Shown piece after piece: positions 17,049-24,850 of a DNA stretch of 55,244 nt (positions within the stretch are counted from its first letter, which is position 1; every line of letters begins with the position of its first letter). Origin of the DNA: Amycolatopsis keratiniphila subsp. keratiniphila (GTDB taxonomy: Bacteria; Actinomycetota; Actinomycetes; Mycobacteriales; Pseudonocardiaceae); contig NZ_LQMT02000041.1 in assembly GCF_001620365.2 (NCBI RefSeq), positions 70,388-125,631 on the forward strand. Reading direction: 5' to 3'. Below the pieces are notes generated by a model. It saw only the letters and a list, made by a program, of their open reading frames with translations. It was not told the origin of the DNA and did not search any database. Both the position numbers and the translations under genes were made by a program.

Positions 17049-17938
17049 CCACACTGGCCGAGCCCAGGCACACCGCCCCGGCGTCCGAACCGCCGAAGGT
17101 ACGGGTGCGGCGCCAATGGGACAAGAAGCTGTACTGGATCGCGACGCACAGCGTGGGCATCGCGATGGGCGTGATCTTCATGCTGCCCATCCTGTTCGTG
17201 TTCCTCACCGCGGTGATGTCCAGCGATCAGGCGCTTTCGTCGAACTTCTGGCCGAAGGAATGGCACTTCGAGAACTTCATCGAGGTGTTCGAGAAGGCGC
17301 CGCTGCTGCAGTATTTCGGCAACAGCATCCTGTATTCGACGCTGGCAACCGTCGGGGCGCTCGTCTCGGCGATCCCGGCGGCGTACGCGCTTTCGAAGCT
17401 GAAGTTCCGCGGGCAGAACCTGTTCTTCATGCTGACCATGGCCGCGATGATGCTGCCCCCGCAGGTCACCGTCGTGCCGTTGTACGACCTGTGGGTGCGG
17501 CTCGGGTTCACCGGGACCCTGGTCCCGCTGATCGTGCCGTACTTCTTCTTCGACGCGTTCTCGATCTTCCTGCTGCGGCAGTTCTTCCTCACCATTCCGA
17601 AGGACTACCTCGAAGCCGCGAAGATCGACGGCTGCAACGAGTTCCAGGCGATGGTCAAGGTGCTGATCCCGATGGCGAAGCCGGGTATCGCGGCCACCGC
17701 GATGTTCTGCTTCCTGTTCACCTGGAACGACTATTTCGGCCCGCTGCTCTACACCGGTGAGACCCGCGACAACTGGCCGCTTTCGCTGGCGATCGCGTCG
17801 TTCCGCGGTATGCACCACGTGGAATGGAACCTCACCATGGCGGCCACCGCGCTGATCATGCTGCCGGTGATCGTGCTGTTCGTGTTCGCGCAGAAGTCCT
17901 TCGTCAAGGGCATCACATTCACAGGGGTCAAGGGATGA
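17045..17938 (+). CDS. ABC sugar permease, MalG/ThuG type
   Basis: 297 residues with six membrane helices (first GIAMGVIFMLPILFVFLTAV). The EAA loop reads DYLEAAKIDGCNEFQAMVKV (about 196-215), and the C-terminal VFAQKSFVKGITFTGVKG tail is typical of MalG-type subunits. Its ATG overlaps the stop of the partner permease, and its own stop overlaps the ATG of the GH4 gene, so uptake and cleavage are made together. Confidence 0.92.
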   Translation: MTTLAEPRHTAPASEPPKVRVRRQWDKKLYWIATHSVGIAMGVIFMLPILFVFLTAVMSSDQALSSNFWPKEWHFENFIEVFEKAPLLQYFGNSILYSTLATVGALVSAIPAAYALSKLKFRGQNLFFMLTMAAMMLPPQVTVVPLYDLWVRLGFTGTLVPLIVPYFFFDAFSIFLLRQFFLTIPKDYLEAAKIDGCNEFQAMVKVLIPMAKPGIAATAMFCFLFTWNDYFGPLLYTGETRDNWPLSLAIASFRGMHHVEWNLTMAATALIMLPVIVLFVFAQKSFVKGITFTGVKG

Positions 17939-19200
17939 AACTGGCAGTCGTCGGTGGTGGTTCCACCTACACGCCCGAGCTGATCGACGGGATCGCCGGA
18001 CGGCGGTCCACTTTGGACGTCGACGAGATCGTGCTGATCGATCCGGACGCGTACCGGGTGGAGGCGGTTGGGGACTTCAGCAATCGATTGCTGAGCCACG
18101 CCGGGCATCCGGCGCGGGTGCGCACCACGTCGAGCCTCGAAGAGGGCGTCGACGGTGCGTCGGCGGTGCTGATCCAGCTGCGGGTCGGCGGGCAGCGCGC
18201 CCGCCGCGGGGACGAGACCTTCCCGCACGCCTGCGGCTGTGTCGGGCAGGAGACCACGGGCGCGGGCGGCCTCGCGAAGGCGCTGCGCACCGTGCCGGTG
18301 GTGCTCGACATCGCCGACCGGGTGCGGAAGATCGCCGGTGACGACACGTGGATCGTCAACTTCACCAACCCCGTCGGCATCGTCACGCGCGCGCTGCTGA
18401 ACGAGGGCCACCGCGCCGTCGGCCTCTGCAACGTCGCGATCCACCTCCAGCGCACGTTCGCGCATCTGCTCGGCGCCGGGATCGACGAGGTCAAACTCGT
18501 CCACACCGGACTGAACCACCTGAGCTGGGAACGGAAGGTGCTCGTCAACGGCGAGGACCGCCTGCCGGAACTGCTGGCGGAGCACGCGGAATTCCTCGGC
18601 GAGCACGTCACCGCGCCGGTGGAATGGATGCGGCGGATGAACGTCGTGCCGTCGTACTACCTGAAGTACTACTACGGGCACGACGAGCAGGTCGCCAAAC
18701 AGCGCACCGAGCGGCCGCGCGCGGACGTCGTGAGCGACGTCGAGGAGGAACTGCTCAAGGTGTACCTCGACCCGGAGGTGGTGACCAAACCGGAGCAGCT
18801 GGAAAAGCGGGGCGGTGCCTATTATTCCGAGGCCGCGGTGCAGCTCGTGCACGCGCTCACCTCGGGCGGCCCCGCGGAAGAGCACGTCGTCAACGTCCGC
18901 AACGAAGGAACTTTCGACTTCCTGCCGGACGACGCCGTCATCGAGGTTCCGTCCCTTGTGGACGGAAACGGCCCGCGCCCGATCGCGCAGCCGCCGGTGG
19001 AGCAGCGGTTCGCCGGGCTCATCGCCGGGGTGACGGCGTACGAGCATCTCGCGCTGGAGGCGGCGATCAAGGGCGGCCGGGACCGCGTGGCCGACGCGTT
19101 GCTCGCGCATCCGCTGGTCGGCCAGTACACGAAGGCCGATCAGCTCGCCGACTCGCTGGTGAAGATCAACCGTGAGTTCCTGCCGTGGGCGGGGGCATGA
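17935..19200 (+). CDS. GH4 family 6-phospho-beta-glucosidase-like enzyme
   Basis: 421 residues. The NAD-binding Rossmann start MKLAVVGGGSTYTPELIDG and the family stretches GQETTGAGGLAKALRTVPVV, NFTNPVGIVTRAL, GLCN (metal/catalytic Cys) and HTGLNHLSW (metal His) identify glycoside hydrolase family 4. Such enzymes use NAD+ and a divalent metal to cleave glycosides by redox elimination; most act on 6-phosphorylated disaccharides. The exact sugar is not readable. It is coupled by ATGA overlaps to the permease before it and the kinase after it. Confidence 0.88.
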   Translation: MKLAVVGGGSTYTPELIDGIAGRRSTLDVDEIVLIDPDAYRVEAVGDFSNRLLSHAGHPARVRTTSSLEEGVDGASAVLIQLRVGGQRARRGDETFPHACGCVGQETTGAGGLAKALRTVPVVLDIADRVRKIAGDDTWIVNFTNPVGIVTRALLNEGHRAVGLCNVAIHLQRTFAHLLGAGIDEVKLVHTGLNHLSWERKVLVNGEDRLPELLAEHAEFLGEHVTAPVEWMRRMNVVPSYYLKYYYGHDEQVAKQRTERPRADVVSDVEEELLKVYLDPEVVTKPEQLEKRGGAYYSEAAVQLVHALTSGGPAEEHVVNVRNEGTFDFLPDDAVIEVPSLVDGNGPRPIAQPPVEQRFAGLIAGVTAYEHLALEAAIKGGRDRVADALLAHPLVGQYTKADQLADSLVKINREFLPWAGA

Positions 19201-20189
19201 CGGCCGGCTCACAGGACGTCGTCGTCGCGATCGACGGCGGCAACAGCAAGACCGACGTCCTGATCGTCTCGCGGGACGGACGGGTGCTCGGGCAGTCGCG
19301 AGGACCGGGCGCGTCCCCGCAGAACATCGGGGTCGACGGCAGCGTCCAGGCGTTGGAGAAGCTGGTCCTGGAAGCCCTTCGCGGGGCAGGGCTTCCCGAC
19401 GAGCGTCCTTTCGCGACACATACGTCGGCCTATCTCGCGGGGCTGGATTTCCCGCGGGAGGAAGCGATCCTGCACGCCGCGCTGGCGGCACGCGGCTGGA
19501 GCGACACGCTGATCGTCGGCAACGACACGCTCGCGCTGCTGCGTGCGGGCAGTTCCGACGGGACGGGCGTGGCGGTGGTGTGCGGCGCCGGGATCAACGG
19601 CGCCGGCGTCAGCGCCGACGGCCGTGAGCACCGGTTTCCCGCGCTGGGCAAGATCTCCGGCGACTGGGGCGGCGGCTACCGGCTCGGCGAGGAGGCACTG
19701 TGGTGGGCCGTCCGCGCCGAGGACGGCCGCGGTCCGGGTACCGCTCTGCAGGCCGCCGTCACCGCGCACTTCGAGGCGTCCTCGGTGCTGGACGTGGTGC
19801 AGCGCCTGCACTTCCAGGATCTGCACTCCGATTCGATCCATGGCCTGTGCCCGCTGCTGTTCGCCGTCGCGGCGGACGGCGACGAGGTGGCACAGGACGT
19901 GGTCGACCGGTTCGTCGAAGAGGTCGCCCTGCTGGTCTCGGTCATCCTGCGGCGGCTCGAACTCACCGAGGAGGCGCCCGAAGTCATCCTCGGCGGGGGA
20001 GTGCTGACCGGGGTCGGCGCGCAGGTGATCGCGGAGATCGAACGGCGGTGCCTGAAAGTGGCTCCGCAGGCTTCGATCCAGGTGGTCGATGTGGCGCCGG
20101 TGGTCGGTGCGGCGCTGTTCGCGCTGGACACGATCGGCGCTTCCACCGCCGCGAAGACCTCTCTCAAGGCCGCGACAAAACGGGTCTAG
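19197..20189 (+). CDS. BadF/BadG-type sugar kinase (N-acetylglucosamine kinase-like)
   Basis: 330 residues. The ASKHA ATPase phosphate-1 motif is AIDGGNSKTDVLIVS at the start. GNDTLALLRAG and VCGAGINGAGVSADG carry phosphate-2-like and sugar-side residues, and ISGDWGGGYRLGEEALWWAV is characteristic of the GlcNAc-kinase branch. It probably adds the 6-phosphate required by the GH4 enzyme, or phosphorylates the monosaccharide released; the order cannot be told from sequence. Start ATG 19197 overlaps the GH4 stop. A 55-bp palindrome starts 4 bp after its stop. Confidence 0.85.
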   Translation: MTAGSQDVVVAIDGGNSKTDVLIVSRDGRVLGQSRGPGASPQNIGVDGSVQALEKLVLEALRGAGLPDERPFATHTSAYLAGLDFPREEAILHAALAARGWSDTLIVGNDTLALLRAGSSDGTGVAVVCGAGINGAGVSADGREHRFPALGKISGDWGGGYRLGEEALWWAVRAEDGRGPGTALQAAVTAHFEASSVLDVVQRLHFQDLHSDSIHGLCPLLFAVAADGDEVAQDVVDRFVEEVALLVSVILRRLELTEEAPEVILGGGVLTGVGAQVIAEIERRCLKVAPQASIQVVDVAPVVGAALFALDTIGASTAAKTSLKAATKRV

Positions 20190-20192
20190 ATC

Positions 20193-20247
20193 GCGCGTGA
20201 AGGCCCCCTTCCCTCGGCTCAGCCGAGGGAAGGGGGCCTTCACGCGC
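20193..20247. terminator. 55-bp perfect palindrome (copy 1)
   Basis: The 27-bp arms are fully complementary around a single C at 20220; each arm reads GCGCGTGAAGGCC followed by CCCTTCCC and TCGGCT. It lies between the sugar operon stop (20189) and the leftward AHSA1 stop (20248), where a two-way terminator fits. Copy 2 at 21133-21187 is identical. Confidence 0.8.
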
Positions 20248-20757
20248 TCAGGAGGCGGCGGGGACGAGCGGCTCGTCCGTCTCCAGCAGCGTCTTGAGGT
20301 CCGACAGGATCCACGGCCAGCCACCGCCGGCGTTCTCGCCCGGCCCGGCGTTGATGTCCTCCTGCGATCCGCTGACCAGCGCGGCCGTCGTCGGCGCGTC
20401 GGTGACGTCGTGGGTGACGGTCAGCCTGGTGCCCGCGGTCTTCGTCTCTTCGATCTCGTAGGTGAGCTTGGTGTACGGCTCCTTGTCGAAGGACGGGTCC
20501 ATCAGGAGTTTCCAGGTGATGACCAGCTTGCGTGGCGGGTCCACCTCCAGGACCTCACCGTCGACCAGGTCGTTGGTGAAGCCCGCGTCGACGTAGTCCT
20601 TCGTCGGGTGGGTGGCGTGTTTGCCGCCCGGCCGCAGGTCGAAGTCGACCAGGCCGGTGTAGCCGTACTTCTGCGACCACTCGGGCTTCGTGATGGCGTC
20701 CCAGATCTTCTCCGGGGTGGCCTTGATGTACACGCGGTAAACCTGGGTGTCGGTCAT
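20248..20757 (-). CDS. AHSA1/START-like (SRPBCC) protein
   Basis: 169 residues. The start TQVYRVYIKATPEKIWDAIT and the following KYGYTGLVDFDLRPGGK are typical of the AHSA1-like branch of the SRPBCC fold, a hydrophobic-pocket domain. The ATG overlaps the ArsR stop by 4 nt (ATGA). ArsR/AHSA1 pairs are common in actinobacteria and often govern a stress response, but the ligand is unknown. Its stop touches the outer base of the palindrome at 20193-20247. Confidence 0.88.
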   Translation of the reverse strand: MTDTQVYRVYIKATPEKIWDAITKPEWSQKYGYTGLVDFDLRPGGKHATHPTKDYVDAGFTNDLVDGEVLEVDPPRKLVITWKLLMDPSFDKEPYTKLTYEIEETKTAGTRLTVTHDVTDAPTTAALVSGSQEDINAGPGENAGGGWPWILSDLKTLLETDEPLVPAAS

Positions 20758-21080
20758 GAGGGCTCCTCGGTCTCGAGTTCGGCTTTGAGGTCGAGCAACG
20801 CGGTCACGTTGCGCTCCGTGAACTTGTCGATCCACCTGTCGTGGATCTGCCGGATCGGTACCGGGTTGAGGAAATGCTTCTTCTCCCGGCCCTCCTTGCG
20901 CGTGACGACAAGTCCGGCTTCTTCCAGCAGTTTCAAGTGCTTCATCACGCCGAACCGGCTCATGTCCACTTCGGACTCGAGCTCGGTCAGCGTGCGGCCG
21001 TCACGCGCGAACAGCTGGTCGAGCAGGAACCGGCGAGTCGGATCCGCCAGGGCCTTGAAAACCAGGTCGTCGTCGGGCAC
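20754..21080 (-). CDS. ArsR family transcriptional regulator
   Basis: 108 residues from GTG 21080. The winged helix is clear: VFKALADPTRRFLLDQLFAR, TLTELESEVDMSRFGVMKHL, then a KLLEEAGLVVTRKEGREKKH wing. No Cys metal site is present, so this is a non-metal ArsR of the type paired with AHSA1 genes. The frame extends to TTG 21116, but that TTG is the first base of the -35 box; GTG 21080 lies 6 nt after the -10 box, giving a leaderless mRNA. Confidence 0.88.
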   Translation of the reverse strand: MPDDDLVFKALADPTRRFLLDQLFARDGRTLTELESEVDMSRFGVMKHLKLLEEAGLVVTRKEGREKKHFLNPVPIRQIHDRWIDKFTERNVTALLDLKAELETEEPS

Positions 21081-21086
21081 ATCGGA

Positions 21087-21116
21087 AGAATAGGTGACCA
21101 AAAGGTCACGTGTCAA
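21087..21116 (-). promoter_or_regulatory. arsR promoter with operator in the spacer
   Basis: Read leftward: consensus -35 TTGACA (21111-21116), 18-bp spacer, -10 TATTCT (21087-21092), 6 nt to GTG 21080. The spacer holds GTGACC, TTTT, GGTCAC (21094-21109), a perfect 6-bp inverted repeat that a dimeric ArsR could occupy to block polymerase. Confidence 0.75.
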
Positions 21117-21132
21117 GCCGGAGTTTCCGAGA

Positions 21133-21187
21133 GCGCGTGAAGGCCCCCTTCCCTCGGCTCAGCCGAGGGAAGGGGGCCTTCACGCGC
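21133..21187. terminator. 55-bp perfect palindrome (copy 2)
   Basis: Identical to copy 1 at 20193-20247, with 27-bp arms and a single central C (21160). It lies 13 bp past the gntP stop (21201) and upstream of the arsR promoter, so it can end gluconate-operon transcription before it reaches arsR. Confidence 0.8.
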
Positions 21188-21200
21188 GACGTGGCCGGAG

Positions 21201-22568
21201 CTACAACAAGGCGCCCAGCGGCAGGATCAGCGCGATCGCGACCACCGAGATCACCGTCTCCATGATCGACCAGCTCTTCAGCGTCTGCCCGACCGAAAGC
21301 CCGAAGTATTCCTTGACCAGCCAGAACCCGGCGTCGTTGACGTGGGAGAAGAACAGCGAGCCCGCGCCGATCGCCAGCACCAGCAATGCGCTGTGCGACG
21401 GATCCATGGTCGCCGCGAGCGGCGCCACGATGCCCGCGGCGGATACGGTGGCGACCGTCGCGGAGCCGGTGGCGAGCCGGATCGCGACCGCGACCAGCCA
21501 GCCGAGCAGCAGCGGCGACAGGTTCGCGCCGGTGGCCAGGCTGGTGATGACGTTGCCGACCCCGGCGTCTACGAGGGTCTGCTTGAATCCGCCGCCCGCG
21601 CCGACGATGAGCAGGATGCCGGCGATCGGCGGCAGCGAATCGGCCACCGTGGACGACAGCTTGTCCCGCGTGAAGCCCGCGGACTTGCCCAACGTCAGCA
21701 TGCCGAGCAGGACCGCGGCGAGCAGCGCCACCAGCGGATCGCCGATGAAGTCGAGCACGCGGCGGACGTGGTTCTCCTTCTCCAGCAGGATGTCCGCGAG
21801 CGCCTTGCCCATCATCAGCACGACGGGCAGCAGCACGGTGGACAGCGTCGCGAAGAAGCCGGGCCGCCGTCCGTCCGAAGACGACGATTCCGGGATGAGA
21901 CGTTCCGGCGCGACGGCGTCGGGGACCATCTTCGCGGCCAGCTTGCCGAACAGCGGTCCGGCGATGATCACCGTCGGGATCGCGACGAGCAGACCGAAGG
22001 CCAGGGTGAGGCCGACGTTCGCGTTCAGCGCGCCCGCGGCGGCGAGCGGGCCGGGATGCGGCGGGACGAGACCGTGCAGCACCGAAAGCCCGGCGAGTGC
22101 GGGGATTCCCAGCATCAGCAACGGTTTCCCGGTGCGCTTGGCGACCAGCAGGATCACCGGGATGAGCATGACCAGGCCGATCTCGAAGAACATCGGCAGC
22201 CCGATCAGCGCGGCGACCAGCGCCATCGCCCACGGCAGGGCGCGGTCGCCGGCGCGGCGCAGGATGGTGTCGACGATCTGGTCCGCGCCACCCGAATCGG
22301 CGAGCAGCTTGCCGAGCATCGCGCCGAGCGCGATCAGCACGCCGACCGACGCGACGGTGGAGCCTACGCCGGAACTGAAGCTCTTGATCAGCTTGTCCAC
22401 CGGCATGCCGCCGACGAGCCCGAGCACGCCGGAGCCGAGGATGAGGGCCAGGAACGGATGCTGCTTCGCCTTGGTGATCAGGACGACGATCACGGCGATG
22501 GCGAGCACCGTCGCGCCGATGAGGCGGGTGTCGTGTCCGGTCCAGGCGGCGGCGAGGGTGGTGGTCAT
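21201..22568 (-). CDS. gntP: Gluconate:H+ symporter, GntP family
   Basis: 455 residues with about 12-14 membrane helices. Family features include HPFLALILGSGVLGLVGGMP, DSGGADQIVDTILRRAGDRA, GLPMFFEIGLVMLIPVI, LHGLVPPHPGPLAAA and the C-terminal SHVNDAGFWLVKEYFGL. GntP proteins import gluconate with protons. The ATG at 22568 shares one base with the gntK stop (TGATG), so the kinase and permease are coupled. Confidence 0.93.
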   Translation of the reverse strand: MTTTLAAAWTGHDTRLIGATVLAIAVIVVLITKAKQHPFLALILGSGVLGLVGGMPVDKLIKSFSSGVGSTVASVGVLIALGAMLGKLLADSGGADQIVDTILRRAGDRALPWAMALVAALIGLPMFFEIGLVMLIPVILLVAKRTGKPLLMLGIPALAGLSVLHGLVPPHPGPLAAAGALNANVGLTLAFGLLVAIPTVIIAGPLFGKLAAKMVPDAVAPERLIPESSSSDGRRPGFFATLSTVLLPVVLMMGKALADILLEKENHVRRVLDFIGDPLVALLAAVLLGMLTLGKSAGFTRDKLSSTVADSLPPIAGILLIVGAGGGFKQTLVDAGVGNVITSLATGANLSPLLLGWLVAVAIRLATGSATVATVSAAGIVAPLAATMDPSHSALLVLAIGAGSLFFSHVNDAGFWLVKEYFGLSVGQTLKSWSIMETVISVVAIALILPLGALL

Positions 22569-23059
22569 CAGCGGTCCTTGAAAACGGAAAGGGCGGTTTC
22601 GACGATCTCTGCCGGCTTCTTCGCGATGTCGGCGACGAGGCCGTGCTCGTCCGGCTGAAGCGGTTCGAGGTCGGCGAGCTGGGAGTCCAAAAGGGACACC
22701 GGCATGAAGTGGCCGGAGCGGGTCTTCATCCGATCGGCGAGCAGGTCGCGGTCGCCGTGGAGGTGCAGGAACCAGACTTTCCCGCCGCTGCGCAGGATGT
22801 CGCGGTAGCGATACTTGAGCGCGGAAGACGTGACGACGCCGCCGGAGCACTGATGGTCCCGGATCCAGGTGGCGATGGCTTCGAGCCAGGGTTGCCGGTC
22901 TTCGTCGTTCAGCGGGTGGCCGGAGCTCATCTTGTCGATGTTCGCCTTCGGATGGAACGTGTCCGCTTCGGCGTAGTCGACGCCGAGGCGTTCGGCGAGT
23001 GCCGTGCCCACGGTCGTCTTGCCCGAGCCGGAAACGCCCATCACCACGATGACGGTCAT
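22568..23059 (-). CDS. gntK: Gluconokinase
   Basis: 163 residues, the usual size. The P-loop GVSGSGKTT (residues 8-16) is intact, followed by DYAEADTFHPKANIDKMSSG and LNDEDRQPWLEAIATWI, both highly conserved in gluconate kinases, and SSALKYRYRDILR. It converts gluconate to 6-phosphogluconate for the pentose phosphate or Entner-Doudoroff route. First gene of a leftward operon with gntP, divergent from the gntR gene across 103 bp that hold the operator. Confidence 0.95.
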   Translation of the reverse strand: MTVIVVMGVSGSGKTTVGTALAERLGVDYAEADTFHPKANIDKMSSGHPLNDEDRQPWLEAIATWIRDHQCSGGVVTSSALKYRYRDILRSGGKVWFLHLHGDRDLLADRMKTRSGHFMPVSLLDSQLADLEPLQPDEHGLVADIAKKPAEIVETALSVFKDR

Positions 23060-23102
23060 CCGTACCTCCCACGTCGTTGTAGCCGGGACGAGTACAGCTC
23101 AA

Positions 23103-23136
23103 AAGTACTACTTAAGCAACATCAAGTACTACTTAA
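23103..23136. promoter_or_regulatory. Two-site GntR operator of the gluconate genes
   Basis: AAGTACTACTTAA occurs at 23103-23115 and again at 23124-23136, a 21-bp spacing, so both face the same side of the helix. Each contains an 11-bp perfect odd palindrome (AAGTA, C, TACTT) with the GT-N3-AC core known for GntR-family sites. It lies in the gap between gntK and gntR and can control both directions. Confidence 0.75.
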
Positions 23137-23150
23137 TCGAGTCAGAACGT

Positions 23151-23156
23151 TAGAGT
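23151..23156 (+). promoter_or_regulatory. -10 box TAGAGT of the leaderless gntR transcript
   Basis: TAGAGT lies 6 nt before GTG 23163 with no Shine-Dalgarno sequence between. The right operator half-site (23124-23136) falls near the -35 position. Confidence 0.5.
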
Positions 23157-23162
23157 CGCCTG

Positions 23163-23858
23163 GTGGGCAACGACAGGCATGCCGAAGTGCTCGACGCGCT
23201 CGGCTCCGCGATCGCGAACGGGGAGCTCCCGCCGGGCTCCGTACTGCGCTCGGAGGAGCTCCAAGAGCGGTTCGGCGCCTCTCGCACGGTGGCGCGCGAG
23301 GTGGTGCGCGTCCTCGAAACGATGTGCCTGACCAGCAGCAAACGCCGGGTCGGGGTGATCGTGCGCGAGCCGAGCGAGTGGAACCATTACGACCCGAGGC
23401 TGCTCCGCTGGCAACTCGACGGCTCCGAGCGGAAGACCGCGCTGCGCACCCTGACCGAACTGCGTTCCGGTGTGGAACCGTGCGCCGCCCGCTACGCCGC
23501 GCTGCGGGCGACGCCGGAGGAGGGCGGCCGTCTCCGGGCTTTGGCGAAGCGGCTCGAGGAGACGGCGCACCGGCGGGACCTCGACACCTTCCTCGGGCAC
23601 GACGTCGCTTTCCACGATCTGCTGCTGTCCTCGTCGCGGAATCCGATGTTCGCCCAGCTTTCGGCGGTCGTCGCCGAAGTGCTCGCCGGGCGCACCGGGC
23701 ACGGGCTGATGCCGGAGGAGCCGCAGCCCGAGGCCGTCGCCCTGCACGTCGAGGTCGCGGTGGCCGTCGACGCCGGCGACCCCGACCGGGCCGAACGCGC
23801 GATGCGGGACATCGTCATCCAGGCGCGTGACGAGATGGCCGTCCTTCTGGACGGATGA
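23163..23858 (+). CDS. FadR-type GntR transcriptional regulator, likely gluconate repressor
   Basis: 231 residues from GTG 23163. The winged HTH covers about 5-75 (AIANGELPPGSVLRSEELQE, FGASRTVAREVVRVLETMCL). An all-helical FCD effector domain follows with DVAFHDLLLSSSRN and EAVALHVEVAVAVDAGD, which hold the Asp/His residues that usually bind metal and ligand. Divergence from gntK-gntP across a clear GntR-type operator supports control of gluconate uptake and of itself. Confidence 0.9.
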   Translation: MGNDRHAEVLDALGSAIANGELPPGSVLRSEELQERFGASRTVAREVVRVLETMCLTSSKRRVGVIVREPSEWNHYDPRLLRWQLDGSERKTALRTLTELRSGVEPCAARYAALRATPEEGGRLRALAKRLEETAHRRDLDTFLGHDVAFHDLLLSSSRNPMFAQLSAVVAEVLAGRTGHGLMPEEPQPEAVALHVEVAVAVDAGDPDRAERAMRDIVIQARDEMAVLLDG

Positions 23859-23896
23859 TCTTCGAGTAATCTCTGCAGGTCTTCGAGGGATACTGC

Positions 23897-24850
23897 ATGC
23901 AGGGGGCGACGGTGAGCGCGGCGCGCGCGATCGGCTTGGTGTTGGGGGTGGCCGCGGACGGGGCGATCGGGGACCCTCGGTCGAGGCGTCCGGTGACGGC
24001 GTTCGCCAGGGCGGCTTCGGCGGTGGACGCGAAGGTCCGGCCGAAACACCCGGTGGCCGGTGTCCTGTGGACCGGCGGCCTCGCGGGCTCCGCCGTGCTG
24101 GCGGGCGTGCTCGCCGAGCGGGCGGGGCGGCGCAGTCCCGTCCTGCAGGCGACCACGACCGCGGTGACCACCTGGGCCGTCCTCGGCGCCGCCGGACTGG
24201 CCGCGCACGGCACCTCACTGGCCCGGGACCTCGAAGAAGGCGAACTCGAGACCGCGCGCGGCACACTGTCCACACTGGATCCGCGGGTCGCCGACGACCT
24301 CGGCGTCATCGGCCTCTCGCGTGCTTCGGTGGAAACCCTCGCCGAGAACACCGCGGACGTCGTCATCGCGCCGCTGGTGTGGGGAGCGCTGGCCGGCGTC
24401 CCCGGCCTGCTCGGCTCGCGTGCGATCAGCCTGCTGCGCGGCATCGGCCGCGGGCGCCCCGAGCGATACCGGTGGCTCGTCGCCCGGCTGGATGAAATCG
24501 TCCATCTCGTGCCCACGCGGGTCGCTGCCGGGCTGACCGTGCTCGCCGCCCCGGTCGTCGGCGGCTCGGCGGGCGGCGCGTGGCGGGCGTGGCGGCGGGA
24601 CACCACCGCGCACCCGAGCCCGAACGCCGGCCGCGTCGAGGCCGCTTTCGCCGGGGCGCTGGAGATCCGCGTCGGCGGGCGGACGGTGTACCCGCACGGG
24701 GTCGAGGAACTGCCGGTGCTCGGCATCGGGCGCAACCCGGACGCGGGGCACGTGACGCGGGCCGTGGAGCTCTCGCGGGTGGTCGGGTGGCTGGGCGCGC
24801 TCAGCTCGGTGGTGCTGGCGGGTCTCGTCGGGCTGCGGCGACGGCGCTGA
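23897..24850 (+). CDS. cobD: Adenosylcobinamide-phosphate synthase CobD/CbiB
   Basis: 317 residues, membrane bound. Conserved CobD stretches are present: VAADGAIGDPRSRRPV at the N-terminus, SVETLAENTADVVIAPLVWG (about 143-162) and HPSPNAGRVEAAFAGAL (about 236-252). The enzyme attaches the aminopropanol arm to cobyric acid in late cobalamin synthesis. ATG 23897 is used; GTG 23912 is possible. No cobalamin riboswitch is seen in the 38 bp upstream. In Mycobacterium cobD also lies near SURF1 and ptpA. Confidence 0.92.
   Translation: MQGATVSAARAIGLVLGVAADGAIGDPRSRRPVTAFARAASAVDAKVRPKHPVAGVLWTGGLAGSAVLAGVLAERAGRRSPVLQATTTAVTTWAVLGAAGLAAHGTSLARDLEEGELETARGTLSTLDPRVADDLGVIGLSRASVETLAENTADVVIAPLVWGALAGVPGLLGSRAISLLRGIGRGRPERYRWLVARLDEIVHLVPTRVAAGLTVLAAPVVGGSAGGAWRAWRRDTTAHPSPNAGRVEAAFAGALEIRVGGRTVYPHGVEELPVLGIGRNPDAGHVTRAVELSRVVGWLGALSSVVLAGLVGLRRRR

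Noticed and set aside
17935..20189. DasR-type site for a GlcNAc regulon around the sugar operon
   Set aside because: No ACTGGTCTAGACCAGT-like sequence was found in the operon's upstream region or junctions.
21081..21116. Extended ArsR protein starting at TTG 21116
   Set aside because: That TTG is part of a consensus -35 box and the extra codons encode the operator and -10 box.
23859..23896. Cobalamin riboswitch before cobD
   Set aside because: Only 38 bp separate gntR and cobD and no conserved B12-box sequence is present.
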